Shown here piece after piece: positions 17,251 to 28,000 of a stretch of DNA of 64,000 bases. The notes under the pieces are model-generated. The model was not told where the DNA came from, did no database searches, and worked only from the letters and a program-made list of their open reading frames with translations. Position 1 is the stretch's first letter, and each line of letters begins with the position of its first letter. The stretch is from Oceanospirillum maris DSM 6286 (lineage in GTDB: Bacteria > Pseudomonadota > Gammaproteobacteria > Pseudomonadales > Halomonadaceae). A program made the translations under genes and the position numbers. The DNA lies in assembly GCF_000422865.1 (NCBI RefSeq), contig NZ_AUGW01000018.1:1-64000 (forward strand), in the 5' to 3' direction.

Positions 17251-18546
17251 TTGAGAAACACTATGAAGATAGCCCTGTATGGTCATTCTTGCACCATTTC
17301 TTCGGAGGAGGAGGCTTTGGCGATGGATCATGATTTGAATATAGATCATGATTTAAATATAGATCGTGTTTTGCCGGTTGATCATGCTATTGATGATTCC
17401 AGTCATCAAGTGGTCGTGACGGCGGTGTCGCGATTAAGCTCAGCCTCAGCCTGTGCCCAAGAGCTTGCTGAGGCTTTTGCCGATAGTCGACTTAAATGGC
17501 TGCTATTTTTTTGCTCAGCCCAGCAGGATGTTGAAGAGCTGGCTACAGCGTTAGAGCGACTGCTACCCGATCGCTCAATTATTGGTTGCACCAGTGCCGG
17601 AGAATTAAGCCCTATGGGTTACTGCCAAGGCAGTGTCGCAGCGGCAGCTTTTCCTGATGATAGCTTCCATATTGAAACAGCGCTGATTGAGCAGTTGGAT
17701 CACTTTGACTTTACCGAGGCCCAGCGACAAGTTGGCCAGATGCTTGAATCGTGTCAGCAGCAGCAAAAAGCGCCTCTTAAAGGGCACACTTTTTTACTGA
17801 CGTTACTGGATGGCATGTCGGAACATGAAGAGGTGGTTCTCAACACGCTCAATGCTGTACTGGGTAGTATTCCTATGCTTGGAGGCTCTGCCGGTGATGA
17901 CCTTGCTTTTGGCCATACTCAGGTTGTCTATCAAGGCAAAGCCTATCAAAATGCGGCGGTATTGATGATGGTTAATACCGATTGCTCCTTTATGCTATTT
18001 TCGCAAAAACATGCGGAAGATACCGATGAATTATTTGTAGCCACTAAGGTCGATAGCGAGCATCGAAGAGTTTACGAACTTAATGCCGAGCCTGCGGCAG
18101 AGGCCTATGCTCGATCAATCGGTGTTCATTTAAATGCATTAACACCAGAGATCTTTGCCCAACATACTTTAAGTGTTCGTATCGCGGGTGAAAGTTTTGT
18201 ACGGGCGGTACAGCAGGCTAACGACGATGGTAGTTTGAGCTTTTACTGTGCGGTAGAGCGGGGGATTGTACTGCGCCGTAATCGGCATCTTAATATTCCT
18301 GATGCCTTGGATGTTTTATTAGAGCGCATTGATGCTGGGCTGGGTGAACAGCAGGTTATTCTGGGTTTTGACTGTATTTTTCGCCAGCTGGAGTTGGGGG
18401 CGTTAAATGCTTTAGATACGGTTTCTCAGCGTTTATCGAAGCGACCTATCGTTGGTTTTAATACCTACGGCGAACATATGAACGGGATCCATTTGAATGC
18501 GACGTTTACTGGCGTGGCTATTGGACGACCTAAGGGGGCGCTATGA
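17251..18546 (+). CDS. nosP: FIST-domain sensor, NosP-like
   Basis: A 431-residue FIST (FIST_N plus FIST_C) protein. Signature stretches are IIGCTSAGELSP, LLTLLDGMSEHEE, IPMLGGSAGDDL and IVGFNTYGEHMNGIHLNATFTGVAI. FIST proteins beside a PAS hybrid kinase match the Pseudomonas NosP/NahK pair, in which NosP binds heme and senses nitric oxide; assignment by context is inference. The start is TTG 17251 with TAGGA nine bases upstream; ATG 17263 is an alternative. The extended N terminus contains the duplicated DHDLNI, encoded by two 18-bp DNA repeats (17326-17361). The stop overlaps the kinase start by four bases. Confidence 0.85.
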   Translation: MRNTMKIALYGHSCTISSEEEALAMDHDLNIDHDLNIDRVLPVDHAIDDSSHQVVVTAVSRLSSASACAQELAEAFADSRLKWLLFFCSAQQDVEELATALERLLPDRSIIGCTSAGELSPMGYCQGSVAAAAFPDDSFHIETALIEQLDHFDFTEAQRQVGQMLESCQQQQKAPLKGHTFLLTLLDGMSEHEEVVLNTLNAVLGSIPMLGGSAGDDLAFGHTQVVYQGKAYQNAAVLMMVNTDCSFMLFSQKHAEDTDELFVATKVDSEHRRVYELNAEPAAEAYARSIGVHLNALTPEIFAQHTLSVRIAGESFVRAVQQANDDGSLSFYCAVERGIVLRRNRHLNIPDALDVLLERIDAGLGEQQVILGFDCIFRQLELGALNALDTVSQRLSKRPIVGFNTYGEHMNGIHLNATFTGVAIGRPKGAL

Positions 18547-21119
18547 CGGATTTATTAACGCCTACTTTGGACAAAGATCAAGAGCTGATACAGCTACGCC
18601 AAGAGCGAGATGCTTTAGCCCTTGAAAATAACCGGCTGAAACAGATCAACCTAGCGTTGATTGATCGGGTTGAAGCGGCCCCTGATGTTGGCGGGCGAGC
18701 CTACGCGGCCTTTGAAAACTCCGCCTTATTAGCGGAACAGGTACGAGAGCGCACGGCGGCGTTAAATACTGCATTGGCAGAATTAAGAGACAGCAATCAG
18801 GCTCTCAAGCAAGCACATATCGATATTGAAACCTTGCATAACCGCCTTATGGATGCGATCGAAGGTATGAATGATGCCTTTGTGCTTTTCGATAGCCAGC
18901 GCTGCATGGTGTTGTGTAACAGCCGATATCGTGAAATTTGGCAGCGTTATGGCCTTCCGGTTAAGCCTGGTACAACACTCAGCCAGATTAATTATTTTGG
19001 TCGTCAAGTGCTGCTTGATGACGCGACGACCCAAGAGGAACTGCAGCTCTATCAGCAAGCTTATGGCAAAGTGATAAGGCTACGGGATGGCCGATGGATG
19101 CAGGTGAATCAACGAGAAATGTCCACCGGAGATTTATCGGTGCTCTATACCGATATTACTGAATTAAAAGCGATTGAAACAAAGCGTCGAGAAGCGGCTT
19201 TGGCGGAAAAATCGTTGATACTACAAAGTACTCTGGAGAACTTGTCTCAGGGTGTGATTCTAATTAGTGACCAAGGCGTACCAGAGGTATGGAATAGTCG
19301 TCTTATTGAGCTAACCGGTGTTAGTGAACGCCAACTGGCTCAAGGGGATCACTTTAGTGAGATTTTAGATCGCAGCTTAGATGTCGCTCTTACCCCTTGG
19401 CCGCGACTTGAAGATGCCAGCAATCTCTTCGAGATTCACTTGGTTGATGGCACTGTTTTTGAAATAAGGCAGAAGCCTCGGCCTGAGGGTGGGCGAGTGA
19501 TGACCTTTACTGATATTACCGAGCGCAGCCGCTTTGCGACGGCTCTTCAGCAAAGTGAGCAAAAGATGCGCCTTATCACTGATGCCTTACCGGCGATGAT
19601 CTGTTATGTGAACGCTGATCTTGAATTCGAATTTACCAATAAAACCTATCAAAAATGGCACGGTAAACATCGTGATCTGCTGCTAGGGCGTAAGCTGAAT
19701 CAGGTTTACTCTGAAGATCAACTTAAGCGGCTAGAGCATTATGTTAAAACGGTTATACAGGGAGAGTCTGTTGCTTTTGAGGTAAAAGAAGCTAACCATC
19801 AAGGCGAAAGTCGTTATCTACGCAAAACCTATGTGCCGCATATGAGTAAGCCACATATGGGCAATAAGAAAGAAGCGTTAGGTTTTTTTGTACTCACTCA
19901 AGATATTACCGATGCGCGTCTTACCGCCCAGGCGTTGCGTGATGCGAATATTCTATTAGAGCAGCGGGTTGAAGCACGTACATCGGAATTGTTAGAGGCT
20001 AAAAAGCAGGCGGAAGAGGCTAATTTGTCGAAAACAAAATTCCTAGCCGCGATCAGTCATGATCTGCTTCAACCGATGAATGCTGCTCGTTTATTTAACA
20101 GTGCATTGGCGGAGTATCCCTTGGAACCGTCGGCCAAACAGCTGGTTGATTCTACGGCGTCGTCGCTTAATGATGTTGAAGGATTAACAGGGGCGTTAGT
20201 TGATATTTCAAAGCTGGATGCAGGGGTTGTGGAGCCTCAAATTTCGGCCTTCAACATTGATGCGTTACTGCAAAATCTTTGCCATGAATACCAAGAGCAA
20301 GCTGCCTGCCAACAGCAGCGGTTCCGCTCAAGAATAGGCAGCTGCGCGGTGAGTTCTGATTCTCAACTTCTTGGTCGAATTTTACGTAATTTCTTAACCA
20401 ATGCCACACGTTATACCGAATCCGGTGGGCAGATTATGCTGGCTACCCGTAAACGAGGATGCTATTTGAGCATTGAAATTTGGGATACCGGAGATGGCAT
20501 TGAAGCGGAGAAAATGAGTGAGATTTTTCGGGAATTTAGCCGTTTAAAACGCCGTCCGTCACCGAATGATCAAGGCTTAGGCTTGGGGTTGGCGATTGTT
20601 GATAAAATTGCACGGGTTTTGGATCACCGGATTAGGGTGCGATCTAGGCTAGGTCGAGGCTCGATGTTTGCTGTTGAAGTCCCTCTTGCGGATGCGGCGA
20701 CATTGCCTCTGGCCCCTCAAACGATAACGGATATTTCACACAGCCCCCTGCAGAATTATCCCATCTTAGTTCTGGATAATGATCCCGCTATTTGTGCGGG
20801 CATGGAGCGTTTATTAGATGGCTGGGGAATGGATGTGATGACGGCACTTAACCGACAGGAGGCCTGGGTCTTGTTGGATGATGGTTTTATGCCGGATCTG
20901 TTGTTGGTGGATTATCATCTGGATAATGATGAAATTGGTGTTGATATTGCCCAAGAAATTAACCAGCGTCTTGAGCAGCCGATTCCTGTAATTGTCATTA
21001 CGGCTAATTACTCCAAAGCGCTGAATACCGAGATCCAATCAATGCATTATCAGCGGATTAATAAACCGATAAAACCGATGAAGCTAAGAATGCTAATGGC
21101 TCAGCTATTGAGACATTAA
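18543..21119 (+). CDS. nahK: PAS hybrid histidine kinase, NahK/ErcS'-like
   Basis: An 858-residue cytoplasmic hybrid kinase. Coiled coils near residues 10-100 lead into three PAS-like domains (about 100-215, 225-335, 340-465), a helix, a HisKA with FLAAISHDLLQPMNAARLF (His506), and an HATPase with NFLTNATRYTESGG and QGLGLGLAIVDKIARVL. A C-terminal receiver carries LLLVDYHLD (Asp790) and VITANYSKA. It has no transmembrane segment. Coupling to the FIST gene (ATGA overlap) mirrors NosP-NahK, where the sensor controls kinase activity in NO-induced biofilm dispersal. Its phosphotransfer partner (an HptB-like protein) is not in the window. Confidence 0.88.
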   Translation: MTDLLTPTLDKDQELIQLRQERDALALENNRLKQINLALIDRVEAAPDVGGRAYAAFENSALLAEQVRERTAALNTALAELRDSNQALKQAHIDIETLHNRLMDAIEGMNDAFVLFDSQRCMVLCNSRYREIWQRYGLPVKPGTTLSQINYFGRQVLLDDATTQEELQLYQQAYGKVIRLRDGRWMQVNQREMSTGDLSVLYTDITELKAIETKRREAALAEKSLILQSTLENLSQGVILISDQGVPEVWNSRLIELTGVSERQLAQGDHFSEILDRSLDVALTPWPRLEDASNLFEIHLVDGTVFEIRQKPRPEGGRVMTFTDITERSRFATALQQSEQKMRLITDALPAMICYVNADLEFEFTNKTYQKWHGKHRDLLLGRKLNQVYSEDQLKRLEHYVKTVIQGESVAFEVKEANHQGESRYLRKTYVPHMSKPHMGNKKEALGFFVLTQDITDARLTAQALRDANILLEQRVEARTSELLEAKKQAEEANLSKTKFLAAISHDLLQPMNAARLFNSALAEYPLEPSAKQLVDSTASSLNDVEGLTGALVDISKLDAGVVEPQISAFNIDALLQNLCHEYQEQAACQQQRFRSRIGSCAVSSDSQLLGRILRNFLTNATRYTESGGQIMLATRKRGCYLSIEIWDTGDGIEAEKMSEIFREFSRLKRRPSPNDQGLGLGLAIVDKIARVLDHRIRVRSRLGRGSMFAVEVPLADAATLPLAPQTITDISHSPLQNYPILVLDNDPAICAGMERLLDGWGMDVMTALNRQEAWVLLDDGFMPDLLLVDYHLDNDEIGVDIAQEINQRLEQPIPVIVITANYSKALNTEIQSMHYQRINKPIKPMKLRMLMAQLLRH

Positions 21120-21233
21120 GTTCTGTTATTAAGCACTGTTATAAGTGCTGTCACTAAGTTGTCAGTAAGCGTTCAAGTTACTGTCATTGTTCAGGAGCAT
21201 GATGGAGCCTAAATATCACCGGAGTGTTAACCC

Positions 21234-21863
21234 ATGAGCCCTTTTCTACGTTCGACAATGATTGTTAACTGGGATCACCCCGAGGTTTTAGCGCTAGCCA
21301 GCTACCTTTCTAAGCAGAGCGATCATCCCTTGGGGTTGATAACGCGTACTTTTGAGTGGGTACGTGATCGGATTGAACATAGCTGGGAGTATCAAAAAGA
21401 AGCTGTTCCGCTGAAGGCCTCCGATGTGTTGATGAATAAGCACGGTTGCTGTTTTGCTAAAAGTCATTTGTTGGCGGCCCTGCTACGTGCAAATGGCATC
21501 TCAACGGGTTTTGCTTATCAGCGTGTGCCCAATGAATGGGGGGCATCGAATGTCTGCCTTCATGGTTTTAATACGGTTTATGTGGCTCATTCGGGTTGGT
21601 ATGATCTTGATGCCAGAGGCTGTAAGCAGGGAGCTCGCACTTTTTTTGACCCACCGAACCAAAGCCTGACGCATCCCGATGGTGAACGTTTAAAAGGGAT
21701 ATGGCCCAATCCACTGAGTTGCGTGGTTGACGCTCTTGTTCATTCAACCCATGTTCGAGAGCTGTATTTAAATCTGCCTGATGGCAATGGCATCATAGAT
21801 AGAGATCCCTCTTTTGATCTGGCAACGTGCCGTATAAAAGGTAAATCTCGTCCGGCGGCCTAG
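21234..21863 (+). CDS. Transglutaminase-like cysteine peptidase-fold protein
   Basis: A 209-residue single-domain protein of the transglutaminase-like superfamily. The catalytic triad is visible: Cys in HGCCFAKSHLLAALLRANGI (Cys73), His110 in CLHGFNTVY, Asp in GWYDLDARG (124 or 126). It has no signal peptide, so it is cytoplasmic. It follows the kinase gene by 114 bases on the same strand. The substrate is unknown; the family includes peptidases and amidases acting on peptides. Confidence 0.82.
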   Translation: MSPFLRSTMIVNWDHPEVLALASYLSKQSDHPLGLITRTFEWVRDRIEHSWEYQKEAVPLKASDVLMNKHGCCFAKSHLLAALLRANGISTGFAYQRVPNEWGASNVCLHGFNTVYVAHSGWYDLDARGCKQGARTFFDPPNQSLTHPDGERLKGIWPNPLSCVVDALVHSTHVRELYLNLPDGNGIIDRDPSFDLATCRIKGKSRPAA

Positions 21864-21884
21864 TTTTGGTTGGCGGCCTAGTGG

Positions 21885-23237
21885 TTATTGTGTGGTCTTT
21901 TCGTTCTGGGGAGATTCTTCGCTTTCTTTGGCGTTGCTCTCTTTTGACAAGATAACTCGGTTTCGGCCACCTGTTTTTGCTTCATAGAGCGCTTTGTCTG
22001 CCTGTGACAGTAACGTGTCGATCTCATCGGTAGGCTCCCGTACAACTTGAACGCCTAAGCTGACGGTAATAGCTGGTACGGTGCTGCTGTCGCTGGAGTT
22101 TTCCGCAATCTTTTTGCGAATGCTCTCGCTGAAATTGACCGCCTGTTGCGCGTTCATCTCCGGCAGTATTAGTGCAAACTCCTCGCCCCCTAAGCGGCCT
22201 ATGATGGCATTCTCTGGTAAGCTGGCTTGTATCCATTTTGTCGTCAATTGCAAGGTGTCATCGCCAACGGCATGGCCGTACTGGTCATTCACTTTTTTAA
22301 AGTGGTCTATGTCGAGCATTACAATGGCCATTTGCAGATTTTGGCGATGGACCTTGGATAATGCTTTTTGTGCCAGTTCCATGAAATAGCCCCGATTGGC
22401 ACAGCCGGTTAGGGAGTCTCGGGTTGCCATAGTATGCAGCTTATTCAAAGTAGTACTTAGATTAGCGACGGCCTGATGAATGTTGTTTAACTCTTGGTAC
22501 CGGGCAGGGGCAGGGCTAAAGGCTTTACCCTGCTCCAAAGCAAGCAGTGCTTTACTTGCTTCCGTAACAGGGGTAATTAGGTGTTTGTAGAGGCTGTAAC
22601 CGATAATAACGATAACGACTAAGAGCAATGACATACCCGTACCCGCGACCACTAAGATCATATTATTGGTGGCGGTGATCTGCTGCATATTCTTTTCTTG
22701 CAGGCTGGTGGCGTCACTAATGATTTTATTCTGCAGCTCAAACAATTCCTGTTTATATTCACTCCAACGTACCTGTAGGCTTTTATCGAGCAATAACAGG
22801 TTTCGCTGTTCAATGTCGCTCAACCGTTCAAATTGGCTGCTAAGAAGTATTTGGCGGGTACGGCGCACTTCCCTCAGTAATTCAAAGGCTGCACGGACCG
22901 TTTCTTTGGCGACAGGGCTAAAATGAAACGATGGCTGGAATGCCAATACCTGTGCGGCTAAGGCATTCTTGCGGATAAGTGTCACGTTGCCACCATAGAG
23001 CACAAGATCGCCCATGCGTTCAAGGCGCTCAAGGTTGATGGCGGCCCTTTGGTGCTCATGGATGGCTGGCAGAAGATGCTCTTGGCTGTCTTCTGTTAAA
23101 GCAAGGCTGGCGCTATGCATCGTCAATACGACAGCGGCGGTTGAAATAACAAACACGACTAATAGTATCGTCAGTCGCAACAGCAGCTTTTTGATACGAG
23201 GACGTACAGGGTCTGAATGTGACATATTAATAGACAT
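21885..23237 (-). CDS. Membrane-bound GGDEF diguanylate cyclase
   Basis: A 450-residue protein. N-terminal TM (about residues 18-40), a helical periplasmic sensor (about 45-190), a second TM (about 195-217), a linker, then a GGDEF domain from about 275. The active motif is intact as GGEEF at residues 350-354, with DIDHFKKVNDQYGHAVGD upstream, so c-di-GMP synthesis is expected. The inhibitory RxxD I-site is missing. The start overlaps the end of the upstream solute-binding gene; ATG 23225 just after that stop is an alternative. The operon order (two binding proteins then cyclase) suggests ligand-controlled c-di-GMP. Confidence 0.9.
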   Translation of the reverse strand: MSINMSHSDPVRPRIKKLLLRLTILLVVFVISTAAVVLTMHSASLALTEDSQEHLLPAIHEHQRAAINLERLERMGDLVLYGGNVTLIRKNALAAQVLAFQPSFHFSPVAKETVRAAFELLREVRRTRQILLSSQFERLSDIEQRNLLLLDKSLQVRWSEYKQELFELQNKIISDATSLQEKNMQQITATNNMILVVAGTGMSLLLVVIVIIGYSLYKHLITPVTEASKALLALEQGKAFSPAPARYQELNNIHQAVANLSTTLNKLHTMATRDSLTGCANRGYFMELAQKALSKVHRQNLQMAIVMLDIDHFKKVNDQYGHAVGDDTLQLTTKWIQASLPENAIIGRLGGEEFALILPEMNAQQAVNFSESIRKKIAENSSDSSTVPAITVSLGVQVVREPTDEIDTLLSQADKALYEAKTGGRNRVILSKESNAKESEESPQNEKTTQ

Positions 23238-24021
23238 TAAAAGGGAAGTATTTGAGGATTAAAACCCGTAACTCACCGGAGGAAACGAGAGATTGAATGG
23301 CTTTATCTATTTTATCTTTTAGTTCTGGTTGCGTTTTAGATATCCCAATATGAACATCGCCGGTAAGGCTCTTTGCGTCTATGGGTTCGCCAATAAAGTC
23401 CAGGTGGGTGTTTTCAGGACGTTGCAAAAAATTAAGTGCAAATAATGTTGGCAGCAAAATATAGTCAACTTCGCCTTTTTCAAGCGCCTGCATACCTTTA
23501 GCAATAGTATCAACACTAACAACTTGAGCCGCAGAGTGTTGGTGTAAATATCGCCATTGAGCGGATGAGTGTGCTGCCGCTATGGTCGCTTCGTTTTGTT
23601 GTAGTAGTACCATAGGATCTTCGAAGCTGTCTTTGCTTAGGCCAACTAAGCTGGTGGTAGAACGGTAATATTTCTCACTAAAGTTAATACGCGCAGCGCG
23701 TTCCGGTGTCCAAAGGAAATTACTGGGTGCAAACTGAACAAGGCCTTGTTCTAGTGCAGGAATAATCTCAGGAAAGGGCATGGGTGAAAACTCGCAGAGT
23801 GTTTGCATTTTCTCACAAATAGCCCGAGCAACATCCGCGTTATAGCCTTGAATTTCTCCATTGGCATCTTTGTAATTGAAGGGTGGGAAGGAGGTCGATA
23901 TACCGATCTTAATCGGGGCTTTTTCTAGAGGTGAGGCAGCAATAACAGGCAAAAACAGCGCAGGTATAACCATGATGGTGAGCAAAAGCATTTTTGATAA
24001 GGCTGAAAAATTAAAGGTCAT
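23227..24021 (-). CDS. Periplasmic solute-binding protein (SBP_bac_3)
   Basis: A 264-residue family 3 extracellular solute-binding protein with a signal peptide (to about residue 30) and the classic IKIGISTSFPPFNYKDANGEIQGYNADVARAICEKM and LEKGEVDYILLP segments. No ABC permease or ATPase is nearby, and the gene overlaps the diguanylate cyclase gene, so it is more likely a sensor co-receptor than a transport component. It resembles the next upstream protein in layout and C-terminal end (KYFPFN.Y), so the two are probably duplicates. Confidence 0.85.
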   Translation of the reverse strand: MTFNFSALSKMLLLTIMVIPALFLPVIAASPLEKAPIKIGISTSFPPFNYKDANGEIQGYNADVARAICEKMQTLCEFSPMPFPEIIPALEQGLVQFAPSNFLWTPERAARINFSEKYYRSTTSLVGLSKDSFEDPMVLLQQNEATIAAAHSSAQWRYLHQHSAAQVVSVDTIAKGMQALEKGEVDYILLPTLFALNFLQRPENTHLDFIGEPIDAKSLTGDVHIGISKTQPELKDKIDKAIQSLVSSGELRVLILKYFPFNVY

Positions 24022-24036
24022 TAGGCATAGCTCAAG

Positions 24037-24789
24037 CTAGTAAGTATTAAAGGGAAAATATTTATTGTTGAGATGATTGTAGCTGCCATCAATTAATAGA
24101 TCTGTAAGTGCCTTGTCTACTTGATCTTTTAGGCTGGGTTTTTGCTGGTGAATCGCTACCGCAATATCACCGGATAGCTTGGGGTTATCTAGGGGTTCAC
24201 CGATAAGGTCAAATCGACCACTGTTATCATTGGAGAGAAAGCCCAATTGAACAATTGAGGGCGCAAGCACTTGATCCACCCGATTTTCCTTTAAAGCCTG
24301 ATACATCTCTTTATTCTGGTCAAAGGCTACAACTTTAATGCTGGAGTTAAAGTTTTGACGAAGAAAATGCTCTTGAACGGAACGCTTTATAACGGCAACG
24401 TGAATAGGTCTATATTTAGGCTGCTTATCAGGCACCCCTACATAGCTGGAGACAGAACGCATATAGCGCTGCGAAAACAGTAGTGTTTTTTTACGGTTGT
24501 CGGTCACTAAAATGCTAGATAACGCCATATCTAAATGACCGAGACGTACACCCTCTATGTTTTTGGCAAAAGTCTGTATAACGAACTGGCACTGGTGCTC
24601 AAGTTTTGAGCAAATCTGCTGAGCTAACTCCGCTTCAAAGCCTCTCAATCGTTGCTTCTCATCGTAGTATCCCAGCAAAGGAGAATCAATAATGCCAACT
24701 AACAAGGGTGCACACCAAGCTTGAGATACGGTGATAACCACTAATGCTAAACCCGTGACGAGCCTTGTTATTAAAGTAGGCTTTTTCAT
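24037..24789 (-). CDS. Periplasmic solute-binding protein (SBP_bac_3), paralogue
   Basis: A 250-residue family 3 solute-binding protein: signal peptide to about residue 26, then LLGYYDEKQRLRGFEAELAQQICSKL and GDIAVAIHQQKPSLKDQVDKAL. It ends NKYFPFNTY, matching the NVY end of its downstream neighbour, which marks them as paralogues. ATG 24789 is chosen because GGAG lies nine bases ahead; ATG 24795 would be too close and the longer frame to 24873 is not needed. First gene of the binding protein-binding protein-cyclase run. Confidence 0.83.
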   Translation of the reverse strand: MKKPTLITRLVTGLALVVITVSQAWCAPLLVGIIDSPLLGYYDEKQRLRGFEAELAQQICSKLEHQCQFVIQTFAKNIEGVRLGHLDMALSSILVTDNRKKTLLFSQRYMRSVSSYVGVPDKQPKYRPIHVAVIKRSVQEHFLRQNFNSSIKVVAFDQNKEMYQALKENRVDQVLAPSIVQLGFLSNDNSGRFDLIGEPLDNPKLSGDIAVAIHQQKPSLKDQVDKALTDLLIDGSYNHLNNKYFPFNTY

Positions 24790-24919
24790 TATCATGCTCT
24801 CCAATGTAAAGCCTATCAGTATCAAATCCGTTGATACGATTTCTATTGATATCAGGTACGGTTCAGCTGGCAACTCTGGATACAGTCTTTTATATAGCTG
24901 AATATAGTCTTGTGACTAA

Positions 24920-24943
24920 ATGGTCTTCTAGGAGAAAGACCAT
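24920..24943. other. Hairpin near the ydiJ terminator
   Basis: ATGGTCTT (24920-24927) pairs with AAGACCAT (24936-24943) around an 8-base loop. No T-run follows. It may be part of the leader of the solute-binding gene or protect the 3' end of the ydiJ message. Confidence 0.35.
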
Positions 24944-24945
24944 TC

Positions 24946-24981
24946 AAAAAAAGCGGCGATATTAGCTGCGCCGCCTTTTTT
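24946..24981. terminator. Terminator downstream of ydiJ
   Basis: GCGGCG (24953-24958) pairs with CGCCGC (24969-24974). Seven As lie to the left and six Ts to the right, so it can act in both directions; the gene it serves is the minus-strand ydiJ-like gene. Confidence 0.8.
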
Positions 24982-25074
24982 GTAACAGCTTGCATGTTAC
25001 CTAGGGCAAACCCAAAAGAATAGAGGGTTTTTACTAGTTTTAGGTGCTGGTTTTAGGTTCTTTGGTTATAAGTA

Positions 25075-28000
25075 TTAAGCATTTTGATTATTAAGAACTC
25101 TTAGCAACCATTGTAGAGGGTGTGGAACATGCTGGTCATCCAAGCGTTTTACTTGGCTGCGGCATGAGTAGCCTGTGGCGACTAACCTCCCCTGCTTTTC
25201 GGTGTCATTAATGATGCCCGACCAGCTTTGGCTATAGATCGTTTTTGAGGTATCCAAGTTAGCGGTTTCGTGGCCAAAGGTACCGGACATTCCGCAACAA
25301 CCGCTGGCTTGTAGCGTGAGTTTGAAACCTAGAGCGGCATAAACCTGTTGCCACATTTTAATAGTCGCCGCGGCATTGGTTTTCTCCGTGCAGTGAGCAA
25401 GAAGGAAAACCTCTTGGCTGGCCTCTTGCTGATCATGCTGCCCATGTGTTTCAAGGGTTGCGATTTGAGATACTAACCATTCCTGTAACAGTAACACATC
25501 CGGTGCATCGCCTTCTGGCAGGGCTTTGGTGTACTCCTGACGGTACGTCAGCGTCATGGAAGGGTCGATGCCCACAAGAGGCACTCCGGTTTCACTTAGG
25601 GCCCGTAGCATCTCAGAATTATCCGCAGCGGCACGACCAAACTGATTCATCATACCGTGAACATGCAGAGGCTTACCGTTGGGTTTGAACGGGGCAATAA
25701 AGACTCGGAAGCCCAAACGTGTCAGCAGATCCATAATGTCCAGCACTAGGCGGGTTTCAAAGAAGCTGGTAAAGGCATCTTGAACAAGGACAACCGTTTT
25801 ATCTTTTTGCTCGGCAGGTAAGCGGGCTAGCGCTTCGGGAGATGCCCAAGCGACACCATATCGAGCCAGTTCTTTGGCGATGTTTTCTTTGCAAATCAGT
25901 GGGCTGTCTACCATGCCTGCGTATTTAGCCATTAGTGCTTTTACAAAACCGACCTTCATCGGTAGGTTGTACAGGCTGGGGACTTTGGCGGCATAGGGGA
26001 TAATGTATTCAAGTGTACCGACAAAATAATCTTTAAGAGGACGCAGGTAGCGGCCGTGATAAAGCTCTAAGAACTTAGAGCGAAATTCTGGTACGTTAAC
26101 CTTAATAGGGCATTGGCCGACACAGGATTTACAGGCTAAACAACCGGCCATGGCCTGATAGACTTCATGGCTATAATCTTGGTTTTCTACGCCACCTTTA
26201 CGCTTAGCGAGGGTATTCTTCAGCCGAGGAATAAAGCTGCCAACAAAATTAGAGCCGCGTACATTTTGGGCTTCTTTTTGCAGATCGGCTCCGGCGGCTT
26301 CCTGCAAGCGTAGCCATTCACGAATTAAAGACGCGCGGCCTTTTGGTGATTGAGTACGCTCTCGGGTCGCTTTCCAGGAAGGGCACATGGCATCGTTGAG
26401 GTCATAGTTGTAGCAAGCACCGTTACCGTTGCAATACATCGCGGCACTAAACTCATGACGAGTTGCCTCGGTGATCTGTCGGTCATGTTGGCCGCGGGTG
26501 GCGACACCGTCAATTTTTAGTAGCTCAGCCCCTGATTGAGCGGGTGTGGCTATTTTGCCAGGGTTTAGCTGGTTACGAGGGTCAAAGACCGCTTTTACTT
26601 CTTGAATAAAAGGGTATAGTTCACCAAAGAACTCCGGTGCATATTCCGAACGCACCCCTTTACCGTGCTCACCCCAAACGAGCCCTTTGTATTTTTGCGT
26701 TAGTGCGACAACCGCATCGGTAATGGTGCGGATAAGGGGCTCTTGCTCTGGGTCTTTCATATCAATGGCTGGGCGCACATGAAGCACCCCCGCATCGACA
26801 TGGCCGAACATGCCGTATGCAAGATCATGGCTGTCTAGGAGCTCTCGGAACTCCATAATGTAATCGGCCAGATTTTCTGGTGGCACGGCGGTATCTTCAA
26901 CGAAGGGAATGGGGCGTTTTTCGCCATCGGCATTACCGAGAAGCCCTACCGCTTTTTTACGCATCCCCCAAATTTTACCGATCTCACCAGCACCTCTGGC
27001 AATGGTATAAGCAAAACTTTTACCTTTACCGGCTAAGGGCGATTGGGCGATTTCATCAAGGTGAGCGGTTAGTTTGTTAACCTTGGCATTTAATTCTGCT
27101 TCATCATCACCGGTATATTCGACCAGATTGATACCGGCAATCGATTTATCACCTTGGCCTGCAGGGAAGTAGTCTTGCACGGTATCCCAAACAATATCGC
27201 CCATGGCAAGATTAAGCACCTTGGAATCCACAGTTTCGATGGATGTTGGGTTCCACAGGGTTAATTCTTTTGCGTCACGCAGGGCATCATTAAAGCTGGT
27301 GTACTGGATATTAACCAGTGCGGAATATTTAGGAATAGGCAGTACATTTAGTTTTGCTTCACTGATAAAGGCTAGGCTGCCCTCTGCCCCGCAGAGTAGA
27401 GCGTTAAGATTAAACTGGCCGTTTTCATCTCGAATATGGGCAAGGTCATAACCGGTTAAGCAGCGGTTAAGTTTGGGAAACTTAGCTTCGATTAGCGCCG
27501 CCTGCTCGCTGAAAATTTGATCGGCTAAACGGTGAACATCACCAACGCGGTCGTCTCTTTGTTTGATCTGGGCTAATTGCTCATCGCTGATCGGCTGAGA
27601 GTGCCAGAGCGTGCCGTCGAGTAATACCGAGGTTAGCTCAAGTACGTGATCGCGAGTTTTGCCGTATAGCACGGAGCCTTGGCCGCTGGCATCGGTATTG
27701 ATCATGCCGCCAAGGGTGGCTCGGTTGCTGGTGGATAGCTCTGGCGCAAAAAACAGGCCGTGCTCTTTTAAAGCTTTATTCAACTGGTCTTTAACCACGC
27801 CGGTTTGAACCCGCACCCAGCGCTCTTCAACATTAATCTCCAAAATTTGATTCATATGCTTGGAGATATCAACGACCAAGCCATCAGTGAGTGATTGGCC
27901 GTTTGTTCCTGTGCCACCCCCGCGCGGGCTTAAGGTAATCTGCTCAAAGCCAGGCTGGTTGCTTAAACGTGCAATAAGCTCAAGATCAGCTTGATGCTTA

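Noticed and set aside
23227-24789. ABC amino-acid uptake operon
   Set aside because: Two binding proteins but no permease or ATPase; the adjoining gene is a diguanylate cyclase.
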